From: G963674685 sp964591275
Lineage (GTDB): Bacteria > Lernaellota > Lernaellaia > JACKCT01
Direction of reading: 5' to 3'
DNA length: 18,123 nucleotides
NCBI GenBank assembly: GCA_964591275.1
Contig: CAZQAE010000094.1
Coordinates: 1 to 18,123, forward strand
Shown here: one piece after another, positions 1-6,989 of the stretch
Position numbering within the stretch: position 1 is the first letter of the stretch
Layout of the letters: each line of letters starts with the position of its first letter
Translations under genes and position numbers: made by a program
Notes under the pieces: generated by a model
The model's database searches: none
What the model saw: the letters and a program-made list of their open reading frames with translations, nothing else
What the model was told of the DNA's origin: nothing

Positions 1-183
1 ATGAAACTTCTCAACGGAGAATCGGCCTGGATATTCTCCGTGCGGATTGAAGAATAAATATTCGCCGCATCCATTTGCAACGCCGACCGAATGCGCCGAT
101 TTAGGCGCTGCCCGGCGATGTGAACCTCCGTATTTTCTTCGTAACCGAATCAACCAAGGACACACAGGCCAATCGTAGTTTTT

Positions 184-211
184 TTTACATTTTTTAAAAA
201 AGGTGTATAAT
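184..211 (+). promoter_or_regulatory. Sigma70-type promoter of the Asp-rich lipoprotein gene
   Basis: A TTTACA hexamer at 184-189 and a perfect TATAAT at 206-211 are 16 bases apart, just upstream of the lipoprotein gene. Transcription would start near 218 and give a leader of about 40 bases before the ATG at 258. The ATG at 210 overlaps the -10 box, which argues against it as the start codon. Confidence 0.6.
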
Positions 212-257
212 GCGAAATAGTGAATTTTTCATTCGGGGCTTAAAGGAGATCGCTATC

Positions 258-683
258 ATGTCGAAATGGATTCTCTTTTCAGCAATTATTCTTCTGGCAT
301 TCTCAGGATTTCTTTTGATCGCTTGCGGAGATGAAGATGAAGACAGCAGCGACGCAAACGACAATGGCGATGATGACGACGATAACGGAGAGAACAACGA
401 TGACGATATTGATGACGATATTGATGACGATAATTTGAACGACGATTCGGACGACGATGCCGATTCGCAAGTTGAGAGTTCGTTTGAATACCTGGAAGAA
501 GGTTTCACTGACCCAATCGATTTAGATCCTAATACCGGACCGGATTGCAGTTTTGGTGGGACTCCGTGCGACACTCCTTTGGGTCTTTTGTGGTGCGATA
601 TCCAAGACGAAATGATGTGGATGTGGGGCGGATGCAGTTGCGATTATTATGACTGTTGCAATTGCACCCCATGGACTCGATAA
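258..683 (+). CDS. Small Asp-rich, Cys-rich lipoprotein
   Basis: A 141-aa predicted lipoprotein of unknown function. Residues 1-23 form a lipoprotein signal: a Lys near the N-terminus, a hydrophobic stretch, and the lipobox L20-I-A-C23. Residues 24-70 are an almost pure Asp/Asn/Glu/Ser linker with repeats of the DDDI and NDDD kind. Such acidic linkers follow the lipidated Cys in many deltaproteobacterial-type surface lipoproteins. The C-terminal part (about 74-141) holds eight Cys (97, 104, 113, 126, 128, 133, 134, 136) and a Met/Trp patch (EMMWMWGG). It could form disulphides or bind metal, but I recognise no family. The start at 258 is chosen because AAAGGAG lies at 242-248 and the signal peptide begins there; an upstream in-frame ATG at 210 sits in the promoter. 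The gene has its own promoter and no visible operon partner. Confidence 0.85.
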   Translation: MSKWILFSAIILLAFSGFLLIACGDEDEDSSDANDNGDDDDDNGENNDDDIDDDIDDDNLNDDSDDDADSQVESSFEYLEEGFTDPIDLDPNTGPDCSFGGTPCDTPLGLLWCDIQDEMMWMWGGCSCDYYDCCNCTPWTR

Positions 684-918
684 GCATTTCGCAACCGTAT
701 TAATAAAGGCATATCATTTCCCCAGGATCAGAGGTGACAGCCTTTCCCAGCCACGCCAATAAATTCTTTGAGCAAACCGGCTCGTTGAAAACCAATATTT
801 CCTTTTATCAACCGACATGCGTATAGCAATTGGTTATGCACTGTGAATCTCGGCATTGGGAGGCAGAAATTGGCTGGAAGCTAATTGCCGCATTTCTCAC
901 TAATCAAAGGATTATCAT

Positions 919-1109
919 GTGACTGTGGGGCTGTTGAAAAAGTCCAAAATGGTGCAATTCCTGTCATTCCGACTGGAGCGAAGCGAAATGGAGGAATCCC
1001 TTAACTGTTAGATTTTAAAGGGATTTCTCGACTCGTCCTTCGGACTCGCTCGAAATGACAACGCGGCTTTTTCTCTCCGAAGAGTGTTTTTCAACAGCCC
1101 CACTGTCAC
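919..1109. mobile_element. MITE-like 191-bp hairpin element
   Basis: The ends form a 23-bp inverted repeat with one mismatch: 919-941 (GTGACTGTGGGGCTGTTGAAA...) against 1087-1109. The interior is also an imperfect palindrome. The left half contains CTGTCATTCCGACTGGAGCG and the right half is its diverged complement, both meeting at AAGGGATT-like sequence in the centre. It has no coding capacity. The structure is that of a non-autonomous miniature inverted-repeat element. The right end runs directly into the REP-type GTCACCAATTTTT motif. Confidence 0.6.
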
Positions 1110-1148
1110 CAATTTTTAAATTTTCAATTTTTTCACCAATTTTTTCAA
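1105..1148 (-). repeat. REP-type motif pair (AATTGGTGAC)
   Basis: GTCACCAATTTTT at 1105-1117 and TTTTTTCACCAATTTTTTC at about 1130-1148 are minus-strand copies of an AAAAATTGGTGAC motif also found at 4278, 11085 and 16625. The motif resembles repeats that accompany REP-associated Y1 transposases in proteobacteria, but no such transposase is in this window. Confidence 0.5.
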
Positions 1149-1316
1149 AGACACGTCGCTGGCCGTTACCGGTCCCTGATAACCGTTCATCGCAAGGACC
1201 GTGGCGATGCTCAAGTTCCCGCAGCAAAGAATCTCCGCCCCGGCTTTCGGCAATTTGGGGATATAGGTCGCCAGAACCTGGCGGGCATGATCGTGTATGA
1301 CGCCTTTGAAACTCAT
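1140..1316 (-). pseudogene. Truncated methyltransferase-like N-terminal fragment
   Basis: A minus-strand frame from ATG at 1314-1316 reads MSFKGVIHDHARQVLATYI, then a segment with ILCCGNLSIATVLAMNG and VTASDVSL. The pattern (C-G-N-x-S/T-I near the N-terminus followed by S/N-D-V-S) recalls putative phage-type adenine methyltransferases, where an SAM-binding loop is followed by DVSL. After DVSL the frame runs into the AATTGGTGA repeats, which supply the last Lys-rich residues and the stop. This looks like the first ~55 codons of a gene cut off by repeat sequence. The family assignment is from memory of motifs and is tentative. It could also be a chance frame. Confidence 0.35.
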
Positions 1317-1447
1317 GCCCCCAGCATGAAGGCGGCGGGGGCTTGAATCCGAGGGGGCGACGGAGTTTTAGAAACGGAGCCCGGTAGGCAACTATTGGGA
1401 TTTGGGATTCAGGGTGAAGAAATGACGAATGCTGAACTCATCAGTTG

Positions 1448-3964
1448 CTACAAGTTCCGGCAAACTCGAAAACCTACATCGTGGTAACGACGCCACCGAT
1501 TACACTTGCGCCGACAACACGCGCGTATGTCATCTGGATTATCGTACCAAGATCCACCGCGTACAGCACGAAATGATTTGTTTGATTGTTGAGTCAAGTA
1601 TTGGCCATTTATTGGATTTTGCTGATAGTTGTCGTGCCAAGGATCTTCGCTCAATTCAGAGATATTCCCGAGTGTGTCATACAGACCGAAGATATTAGGG
1701 CACTTCATTCCAGGATAATGCGATCTGTGAGCTGAGTTCTCACTATGCCAAGCTATTTCATTTAAATCTCCATAGAAATCACATGTCGTCCCTGCACGAC
1801 AGGCATGTTCCCACTCTGTTTCAGTTGGCAAGCGATAGCCGTTGGCTTCCTTGTTTTTAATAAAGCAATTTCTGTTACAATTACCGTAAACTATTTCTTG
1901 CTTTTCTCCATCAATCTCGCCGACAATTTCTGTTAGCCTGTTGCAGAAAACCAAGGCATCCATGTGGGATATATTTTCAATAGGATTATCATTGGGATTA
2001 TTAATGGAACTATTAATGGAACTAGGATATCTGCCCATGATTAGGGAATAAAATTTCCGAGTCACCGGGAATTCGCATAGCAGATATGGTTTACTAATAT
2101 TCACCCACCGAACCGGCATCTCATTTATTCCTCGCCATCCGCCGCGAAGCGAGCGCCCTGGCGGGATTTTCATCATTCGATATTCATCCACTTGCCCTAT
2201 CTTTAGAGTCTCCCAGGGTACTCGGCCAAATGCCTCCATCTGATCCGTTTGTGCTACTTTCTGTTCTGATTGAAAAATCCTTGCCATCTCTTCATCTGCT
2301 CCCAACCTTATAATCAGGTTGTCCCGCAAATAGAGCAGATAGGTCAGTCGCCAGCCCCGTTCGCCTTCTTCGTCATCTTTTAGAAGCTGCTCATGAATCC
2401 GGCTTGACAAAACTTCCTTCGCCTCCATATTTTCCAGGAGAAATTCCGCCATGCGCTTGATAAAAGCGCCAACCTGCCCGAGCTGAGTATTGAATTCGTC
2501 CAGGGATTCGTTTGCGCGTAGGGCCGCAAGCCCCCGCGCCGCGTAATAATCCTGCACGATCTGGTGCTGAAACACATAGGAGGGTGCGTTGTAGTCGTCA
2601 AGTGGATCGCCACACAGCACTTCGCCGAAAGGATTTTTATAAAGGATGGAAACCTTTTCGAGCTGTTTAAGTCTTTCTGAATGATGGGGATATTTTTGAA
2701 TGATCGTAGAAGGGATTTGCAGAATTTCTGGATCGTCGAGTTGATATCCCGCAAGTGAGATATCAGTCAAGGCATCCTGAAAGCCTATGAGTTCAAAAGG
2801 GCTAACGAGTTTATGCTCATCAGTCGCCCGATCAAGAAAGCGTTTCAAATATTCTTGAAAAATACGGGATTGAGACATGCCTTTATGAATGCCATCGTGC
2901 CAGTGCATCCAGAGCAACATCCTCGCAAAGAAGCCTACGTAGCGTAGCTCTTTGTCATCCAGCGCCTCGACAAGCTCGTCGTAGGCATCGCCGTAGAATT
3001 CGCGAAGATTGCTGTGGTTAAATATTTCCAGTTTGAGAACGCAGCAACCTTGCCAATGCCAGTGATCGAAGGAAACGTTTTCCGTTCGGGAACTAACGAC
3101 TATCGGACAACCTCCCAAGACAGGGCGATCGGGATTCAGTACTAAATCTTGAAAAGTCTTCGTTCCATCGACCGATCCCATCTGATCCATTCCGTCAAAG
3201 ATGAACACAATGCGATTTTCCGATAGAAGTTTGTTGGCCAATGCCAATTTTTTCCCAAGTCTGAGCTTCGTACCTAAAGATGTGACGGCGGCACTTGAAA
3301 TGATGATTGTCAAGACATCCGAAGGCTTTCGTAGATGGCTGCATTTGCAAAAGACGGGGATTAATCCGGTGTCATGGATATCCATCACCAGCTTGCGCAA
3401 GAAAACGCTCTTACCCACGCCCGCCTTTGCGATGATTAATGTGGCATTGCCGTCTCTTAAAGTATCGAGAGCCTCGTTGCGTTGCGAGGATTTAAAGTCC
3501 TCATCTTTCGGCCCCGAATGCGGTTCTTTTGGATCGTAGCGCATAACCGGCTGATTCACGAATTTAAAGATTGTTTTCTCACCCTCTTCATTTCCCAGTT
3601 CTTTCCAAAGATCCTTTGCATATGCGTTACGTAATTCGCTGGCGTTTTCCTTTATAGCATCAAAAAATCCCCGGTACTCGAGATCGCTCAATCCTCCTTT
3701 GGCTTCTGAACGGATTTTTCGGAGAACCTCTTCCATACGGTTGAGAACGGGCTTCAAAGCAGCGGTGATTTCTTCACTACTGGTTTCGCCTTGAGTGCGG
3801 ATTTCATTAACAATGCCCTGGAATTCGCTTTTTAACTCGTCATGAATGTAGGGTGCCACCCATTTTTTCACATCATCTTCGAGCTTGTAGATGCGCTTGA
3901 GTTTACCCTCCGACGAGTGTTCGTGGGCTTTTTCAATGGTATTTATCGCATCCATTATTCCCAT
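1448..3964 (-). CDS. NACHT NTPase with C-terminal FGE-sulfatase (C-type lectin) domain
   Basis: An 838-aa protein with three parts. Residues 1-150 are charged and helical, with no recognised effector. Residues ~160-480 are a NACHT NTPase: Walker A AKAGVGKS (179-186), Walker B IVFIFDGMD (252-260), and the NACHT winged-helix motif FQHQIVQDYYAA (465-476). Residues ~593-838 are a formylglycine-generating-enzyme/SUMF1 domain (C-type lectin fold), with FPVTRKFY, YRLPTETEWE (710-719), GLYDTLGNISEL, RGGSW (802-806) and GFRV. NACHT proteins of this shape act as STAND-type sensors in anti-phage or conflict systems, the C-terminal domain being the likely sensor. The start at 3964 is chosen because GAGG lies about 5 bases upstream of ATG; a TTG at 3997 would add 11 residues but has no clear ribosome binding site. 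The gene stands alone. A 12-bp tandem repeat near 2001-2024 encodes SSINSSIN. The target sensed and the effector activity are unknown. Confidence 0.88.
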   Translation of the reverse strand: MGIMDAINTIEKAHEHSSEGKLKRIYKLEDDVKKWVAPYIHDELKSEFQGIVNEIRTQGETSSEEITAALKPVLNRMEEVLRKIRSEAKGGLSDLEYRGFFDAIKENASELRNAYAKDLWKELGNEEGEKTIFKFVNQPVMRYDPKEPHSGPKDEDFKSSQRNEALDTLRDGNATLIIAKAGVGKSVFLRKLVMDIHDTGLIPVFCKCSHLRKPSDVLTIIISSAAVTSLGTKLRLGKKLALANKLLSENRIVFIFDGMDQMGSVDGTKTFQDLVLNPDRPVLGGCPIVVSSRTENVSFDHWHWQGCCVLKLEIFNHSNLREFYGDAYDELVEALDDKELRYVGFFARMLLWMHWHDGIHKGMSQSRIFQEYLKRFLDRATDEHKLVSPFELIGFQDALTDISLAGYQLDDPEILQIPSTIIQKYPHHSERLKQLEKVSILYKNPFGEVLCGDPLDDYNAPSYVFQHQIVQDYYAARGLAALRANESLDEFNTQLGQVGAFIKRMAEFLLENMEAKEVLSSRIHEQLLKDDEEGERGWRLTYLLYLRDNLIIRLGADEEMARIFQSEQKVAQTDQMEAFGRVPWETLKIGQVDEYRMMKIPPGRSLRGGWRGINEMPVRWVNISKPYLLCEFPVTRKFYSLIMGRYPSSINSSINNPNDNPIENISHMDALVFCNRLTEIVGEIDGEKQEIVYGNCNRNCFIKNKEANGYRLPTETEWEHACRAGTTCDFYGDLNEIAWHSENSAHRSHYPGMKCPNIFGLYDTLGNISELSEDPWHDNYQQNPINGQYLTQQSNKSFRAVRGGSWYDNPDDIRACCRRKCNRWRRYHDVGFRVCRNL
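1457..1561 (-). other. Candidate DGR-type variable region at the 3' end of the NACHT-FGE gene
   Basis: This segment encodes residues 802-836, from RGGSW to GFRVC. The positions that vary in DGR-diversified FGE domains are here Tyr, Asp, Asn, Asp, Asp, Cys, Cys, Arg, Cys, Asn, Arg, Arg, Tyr, His and Asp. Their codons are almost all of the form NNC or NNT (TAC, GAT, AAT, GAT, GAC, TGT, TGT, CGC, TGT, AAT, CGT, CGT, TAC, CAC, GAT). That is what adenine-directed mutagenesis of AAY codons gives. The framework RGGSW..NP..IR......GFRV is intact. No template repeat or reverse transcriptase was seen in this window. Confidence 0.45.
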
Positions 3965-4120
3965 ATCAACCTCGTAATTATCCCTCGATTGAATCAATAG
4001 AATTTATTGTATTCCATCCAGAAACACAAGGCGCAGGATTTGTTTTGGTCGGCTCTGTTTGCGGATCGCCTGAAATCTGCCACCCATTTCATGGGCTCGT
4101 CTAAATTAGTGATCCTCATC

Positions 4121-4184
4121 CCCCGCGTTGACACACGGGGCTATTTCTGTGTCGCCCTGACGGGCTATCGCGGCTGGAAGCCGC
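4121..4184. repeat. Cluster of three short palindromes (REP-like)
   Basis: Three small hairpins follow each other: CCCCG...CGGGG (4121-4140), GCCC-TGAC-GGGC (4154-4165) and GCGGCTGGAAGCCGC (4170-4184). A segment of the same kind in reverse orientation (GCCCGGCAGGGCGACACA) occurs at about 13839-13856, so this is a dispersed intergenic repeat family. The whole stretch 3998-4220 shows no convincing gene. Confidence 0.5.
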
Positions 4185-4190
4185 TCCTAC

Positions 4191-4222
4191 ACCCTGAACC
4201 CTAGACCCTGAACCCCAGACCT
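4191..4222. repeat. Degenerate heptamer tract (ACCCTRR)
   Basis: The tract reads as successive 7-base units: ACCCTGA, ACCCTAG, ACCCTGA, ACCCCAG, ACC. A second tract of the same type lies at 11705-11767, again next to palindromic or hairpin sequence. Confidence 0.55.
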
Positions 4223-4277
4223 AAAGCACCCCCATAGCCGCCTGCAGATCCTCGTCACCGACGTGCAAATATACCTG
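4221..4277 (-). pseudogene. C-terminal tail of a tyrosine recombinase
   Basis: On the minus strand, 4277 to 4221 reads QVYLHVGDEDLQAAMGVL and a stop. This resembles the end of XerC/XerD-type tyrosine recombinases, where the catalytic Tyr is followed by (T/L)HV.D.DL..A. Translation is open for only this tail. Immediately upstream, at 4278, the sequence becomes the AATTGGTGAC repeat. The remainder of the integrase is therefore gone. The match is short, so the identification is moderate. Confidence 0.45.
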
Positions 4278-4298
4278 AAAAAATTGGTGACAGTCACC
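4278..4298 (+). repeat. REP-type palindrome AATTGGTGACAGTCACC
   Basis: AAAAAATTGG is followed by GGTGAC-A-GTCACC, a near-perfect palindrome with a single central base. It lies exactly at the break of the recombinase tail. Other copies are at 1105, 11085 and 16625. Confidence 0.6.
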
Positions 4299-4352
4299 TG
4301 TTGTTTGTGATGTATTCGCGAAATATTGGAATGCAAATATGCTCATTTCCTC

Positions 4353-4534
4353 TTTGGTCTTCTCACGGGTTTGGGCCGTAGGACTTTGGTATTGTCAAAA
4401 AAAATTCGCACTTTTGATTTGGCCTCGATCTGTTTGAGACTGGATCATTGCATCTTTTCCTACAGGCTGATCAACCCAATATACGTTAGACCGATGGCGC
4501 GGCCCATGCGCTTGAGCATCCTTAAAAATGCCGA
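4353..4534 (-). repeat. 182-bp dispersed repeat, copy 1 (inverted relative to copy 2)
   Basis: The reverse complement of 4353-4534 aligns over its whole length with 9237-9418, with scattered substitutions. Shared blocks include TCGGCATTTTTAAGGATGC, CTCAAGCGCATGGGCCGCG, GTATATTGGGTTGAT, ATGATCCAGTCT, GATCGAGGCCAAAT and TACCAAAGTCC. Both copies hold an open frame of 17 codons beginning MIQS and sharing DRGQIKS (minus strand 4448-4395 here). Flanking sequence differs outside these limits. I do not recognise the parent gene or element. Confidence 0.7.
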
Positions 4535-4572
4535 ACTGCGTGGCTAACCTAAGCAAAGCCTCGGAACGAATC

Positions 4573-5973
4573 TCACAAGCGCAACTCGATACGCTGCATC
4601 AGGTCCAAGGCCTGGGCGCGTATTTCTTTTTTGTCGCATTCTTTGAGCAATTCCTTTAGTCCGAGGGCCACCAAGCGATTGTCCGGGTTCAACTGATGGG
4701 CTTTTGCGAAAGCCTCGAAGGCGGGTTTGAATTTTCCGTCCTTGATGCGCGCAAGACCCCATTCGATTTGAAACATATCCTCTTTGGCGTAAAAAATTGT
4801 GTCGATATTCGGACGGGCCGTGGAAAAGTTGAAAAGGTCGGGATTGAAATTATCCTTTGATGGCGGCAGCAGACCCTCCTCAATGAGACGCGTCGCGACT
4901 GTCCAACCCGCCACGCGCTGCCCGCGCCAGTTGGGATGATTGAAATCGACCTTCACGTCAAAGCCCGGCCAGGTATTTTGGGCTTTCAGAAAATTCGGTT
5001 TCATGTCGATCACGACAAATCCGTTTTTGCGTGCTTCATCGGCGACGCGATCATGGATGGGTTGATATTTGTAGTTTTCCAAATCGTCCAGGCAGGGGAA
5101 TATCATCAGCACGCAAGGGATTTGCCCTAAATTCGCTACGCCGGAAAATTCCGCCAATCCTTTAGCCACGCGCTGCCAGTATTGCTCGGTGATGCGAAAA
5201 AAGTATTCGCTTTTCAGCTTTTCATAACTCGTTTCGGCCCGATGCGTGACGAGCGCGGCGCCTTCGCGGTTTTCGGAAACCCTCGCTTCGGTTTTTTGCA
5301 TCTTCGCATAAGCGCGATACTTCACGAATGTAAAAAGGCGACTGCGCGTGAATAGCAGACGCCCGAGCCGGTTCCTCCAAGCGCTGTGCATTTCGTGCAT
5401 ATATTGCTCGTCGGACCACTGCCGTAGGCTTAGCAATCCGGTCAGGTCCACGCTAAAGGGATCGGGATCATTCAAATAATAAGCCAGGATCAAAAGGTCC
5501 GGGTCGCTTTTCAACGCCTTGGTTTTCAGGCACGCGACCTCCTCGCTGATTCCGTAACCCCGGACGCCGAAATTCCAGGCTTCAAAGTGCGTCGTCTTCG
5601 TTTTCTGAAATTGATTGAGATAATATTCGAGGGCCTTGGGATGCGTGTTCCATATTCTACACGCCCAGCCGAAAGTGACCGAATCCCCAAGCACCGCGAT
5701 GCGGAATGTGTCGGCGCTCTTCTTTATGGGATAATGGAAATCCCGGCGCCCGTCGGCGTTTATGGCTTCGCCCCATTCGGTCGAGTAAGGCACAAGTTCA
5801 TAACGAAGATCGGGATTTGGCGAAAGCCGATGAATGCCCTGGGAAATTCGGTAGACGCCCGGCGCCAGGCCGAAAATGCGAACAACGCCCTCCGCCAAAG
5901 AGACGGCGAAAAAGAGACCAAGAAGGGCGGCGAAAGCGGAATATATTATTCTTTTTCTGTTGGGTTTTTTCAT
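4573..5973 (-). CDS. Membrane-anchored SGNH/GDSL-type hydrolase
   Basis: A 466-aa protein of the SGNH hydrolase superfamily. Residues 8-28 form an N-terminal membrane anchor or uncleaved signal. Block I is VLGDSVTFG with nucleophile Ser98; block II-like NFGVRGYG is at 134-141; block III Asn168 lies in AYYLNDPD; the catalytic Asp343/His346 pair is in VDFNHPN (DxxH). The catalytic part therefore spans about 90-365 and probably faces the periplasm. Residues ~400-466 resemble a TPR-like helical pair (AFEAFAKAHQLNPDN). Family members deacylate or acylate sugars, lipids or peptidoglycan; the substrate here cannot be told. The start is the only ATG before the hydrophobic segment, with a weak ribosome binding site. 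The LolD-like gene lies 114 bases upstream on the same strand, so co-transcription is possible but not shown. Confidence 0.85.
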   Translation of the reverse strand: MKKPNRKRIIYSAFAALLGLFFAVSLAEGVVRIFGLAPGVYRISQGIHRLSPNPDLRYELVPYSTEWGEAINADGRRDFHYPIKKSADTFRIAVLGDSVTFGWACRIWNTHPKALEYYLNQFQKTKTTHFEAWNFGVRGYGISEEVACLKTKALKSDPDLLILAYYLNDPDPFSVDLTGLLSLRQWSDEQYMHEMHSAWRNRLGRLLFTRSRLFTFVKYRAYAKMQKTEARVSENREGAALVTHRAETSYEKLKSEYFFRITEQYWQRVAKGLAEFSGVANLGQIPCVLMIFPCLDDLENYKYQPIHDRVADEARKNGFVVIDMKPNFLKAQNTWPGFDVKVDFNHPNWRGQRVAGWTVATRLIEEGLLPPSKDNFNPDLFNFSTARPNIDTIFYAKEDMFQIEWGLARIKDGKFKPAFEAFAKAHQLNPDNRLVALGLKELLKECDKKEIRAQALDLMQRIELRL

Positions 5974-6087
5974 TTTTTTATGGGACCGGCCAGGAATCTT
6001 TTATACATTATTTTTAAAGCGCTACGCGTTTAGCCCATTTTAAGGAAAATAATCGATTCCAGGCAATCAGCCAGACTGCCTGCTGCG

Positions 6088-6792
6088 TCAATTCACGGCG
6101 GCCATGGTTTCGTCCTTGACGAGCATGCCATCCTGCAAGGAAAGCAGGCGGTGCGCGCGTTCGATGACGTTTCGGTCATGGGAAGAGAAAACGAAAGTGA
6201 TGCCCTGCTTTTCGTTGAGTTCCTCCATGAGGTCGAGCAGATCTCCCGCCGTTTTGGAATCGAGGTTGGCGGTGGGTTCATCGGCCAGGACGATGGCGGG
6301 TTTCGACACGATGGCCCGCGCGACGGCCACGCGTTGCTGCTGCCCGCCGGACATGTCGATGGGGCGACGGTTCATCTGATCGCCAAGGCCGACGCGGTCG
6401 AGAATATCGCGTGCTCTTTTGCGGCGCGTGGCAGCGTCGATCCCCTGAATCATCAGAATAAACTCCACGTTTTCCACGCCCGAGAGCACGGGAATGAGGT
6501 TATAAGCCTGAAAAACGAAACCGATCCGGTCGCGGCGCAGTACGGAAAGCTGCGGCGCATTGAGCTTGGAAAGGTCGTGGCCTTCGATGAGCACCTGGCC
6601 CTTCGTGGGAATATCCAGGGCGCCGATGATATTGAGCAGCGTGCTTTTTCCCGATCCCGAAGGCCCGGCCAGAACCGAAAACTCGCCCGGCTTTACGGTC
6701 AAATCAAAGCCACGCAAAGCCTTCACCTCGACCTGCCCCGTCCGATAGACCTTATGAAGGTTTTTGACGTCTATTACAGCATTTTCAGCCAT
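6088..6792 (-). CDS. ABC transporter ATP-binding protein, LolD/MacB type
   Basis: A 234-aa ATPase subunit, full length for the family that powers lipoprotein release (LolCDE) and MacB/FtsE-like exporters. All motifs are present: Walker A GPSGSGKST (43-51), Q-loop Gln95 (VFQAYN), signature MSGGQQQR (147-154), Walker B VLADEP (168-173), D-loop NLD and H-loop His205 (SSHD). Its N-terminus (LHKVYRTGQVEVKALRG) is typical of LolD-like subunits. The start at ATG 6790-6792 is chosen because GAGGGGA lies about nine bases upstream; a start at 6888 would add 32 residues without family match. No permease gene is adjacent: downstream is the SGNH hydrolase, and upstream a divergent stretch. The partner must be encoded elsewhere or has been lost. 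Confidence 0.9.
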   Translation of the reverse strand: MAENAVIDVKNLHKVYRTGQVEVKALRGFDLTVKPGEFSVLAGPSGSGKSTLLNIIGALDIPTKGQVLIEGHDLSKLNAPQLSVLRRDRIGFVFQAYNLIPVLSGVENVEFILMIQGIDAATRRKRARDILDRVGLGDQMNRRPIDMSGGQQQRVAVARAIVSKPAIVLADEPTANLDSKTAGDLLDLMEELNEKQGITFVFSSHDRNVIERAHRLLSLQDGMLVKDETMAAVN

Positions 6793-6862
6793 TTTTGCTT
6801 TCCCCTCTTCGTGTTTTGAAAAAATGACGGAGTTGGCCGCCTGTGTCAAGGCAGGCAAACCC

Positions 6863-6964
6863 AATAGCGAATTTTGGGCGCTGGCCAACGGAGGTTTAGA
6901 AAAGGTTCGCGTTGCCGTGCATCAAATCGACTTTGGTGTGGACACTGGTCCTGTGATTGGGTAA
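6863..6964 (+). pseudogene. Formyltransferase-family fragment
   Basis: The plus-strand frame reads SEFWALANGGLEKVRVAVHQ and then IDFGVDTGPVIG before a TAA at 6962-6964. This matches the Formyl_trans_N region of PurN, Fmt and sugar N-formyltransferases (FWAL.NG....GVTVH.ID.GVDTGPI). The upstream portion with the Asn-His catalytic segment is missing, and the ABC ATPase gene begins about 70 bases away. It is therefore a short interior remnant of a broken gene. The next gene (6990) is a membrane protein of a type often found near glycan-modification genes, so both may derive from one surface-sugar cluster; that link is inference. Confidence 0.55.
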
Positions 6965-6989
6965 ACCACTGCTTAGGTCATGTTGATAA

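Noticed and set aside
1..57. Frame MKLLNGESAWIFSVRIEE, possible 3' end of a gene entering from the left
   Set aside because: Too short, and another frame is also open to base 50; no family match. A hairpin (CGGAGAAT/ATTCTCCG, 15-40) overlaps it.
194..574. Ser-rich 126-aa frame on the minus strand
   Set aside because: It is the antisense reading of the Asp-rich linker (GAT/GAC read as ATC/GTC-shifted Ser codons); no ribosome binding site or domain.
1000..1447. DGR template repeat or reverse transcriptase near the NACHT-FGE gene
   Set aside because: I looked for a copy of the 1457-1561 segment and for RT motifs (such as YADD-like) on both strands and found neither.
4007..4204. 65-aa plus-strand ORF
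   Set aside because: It lies across palindromes and the heptamer tract, with no ribosome binding site or homology pattern.
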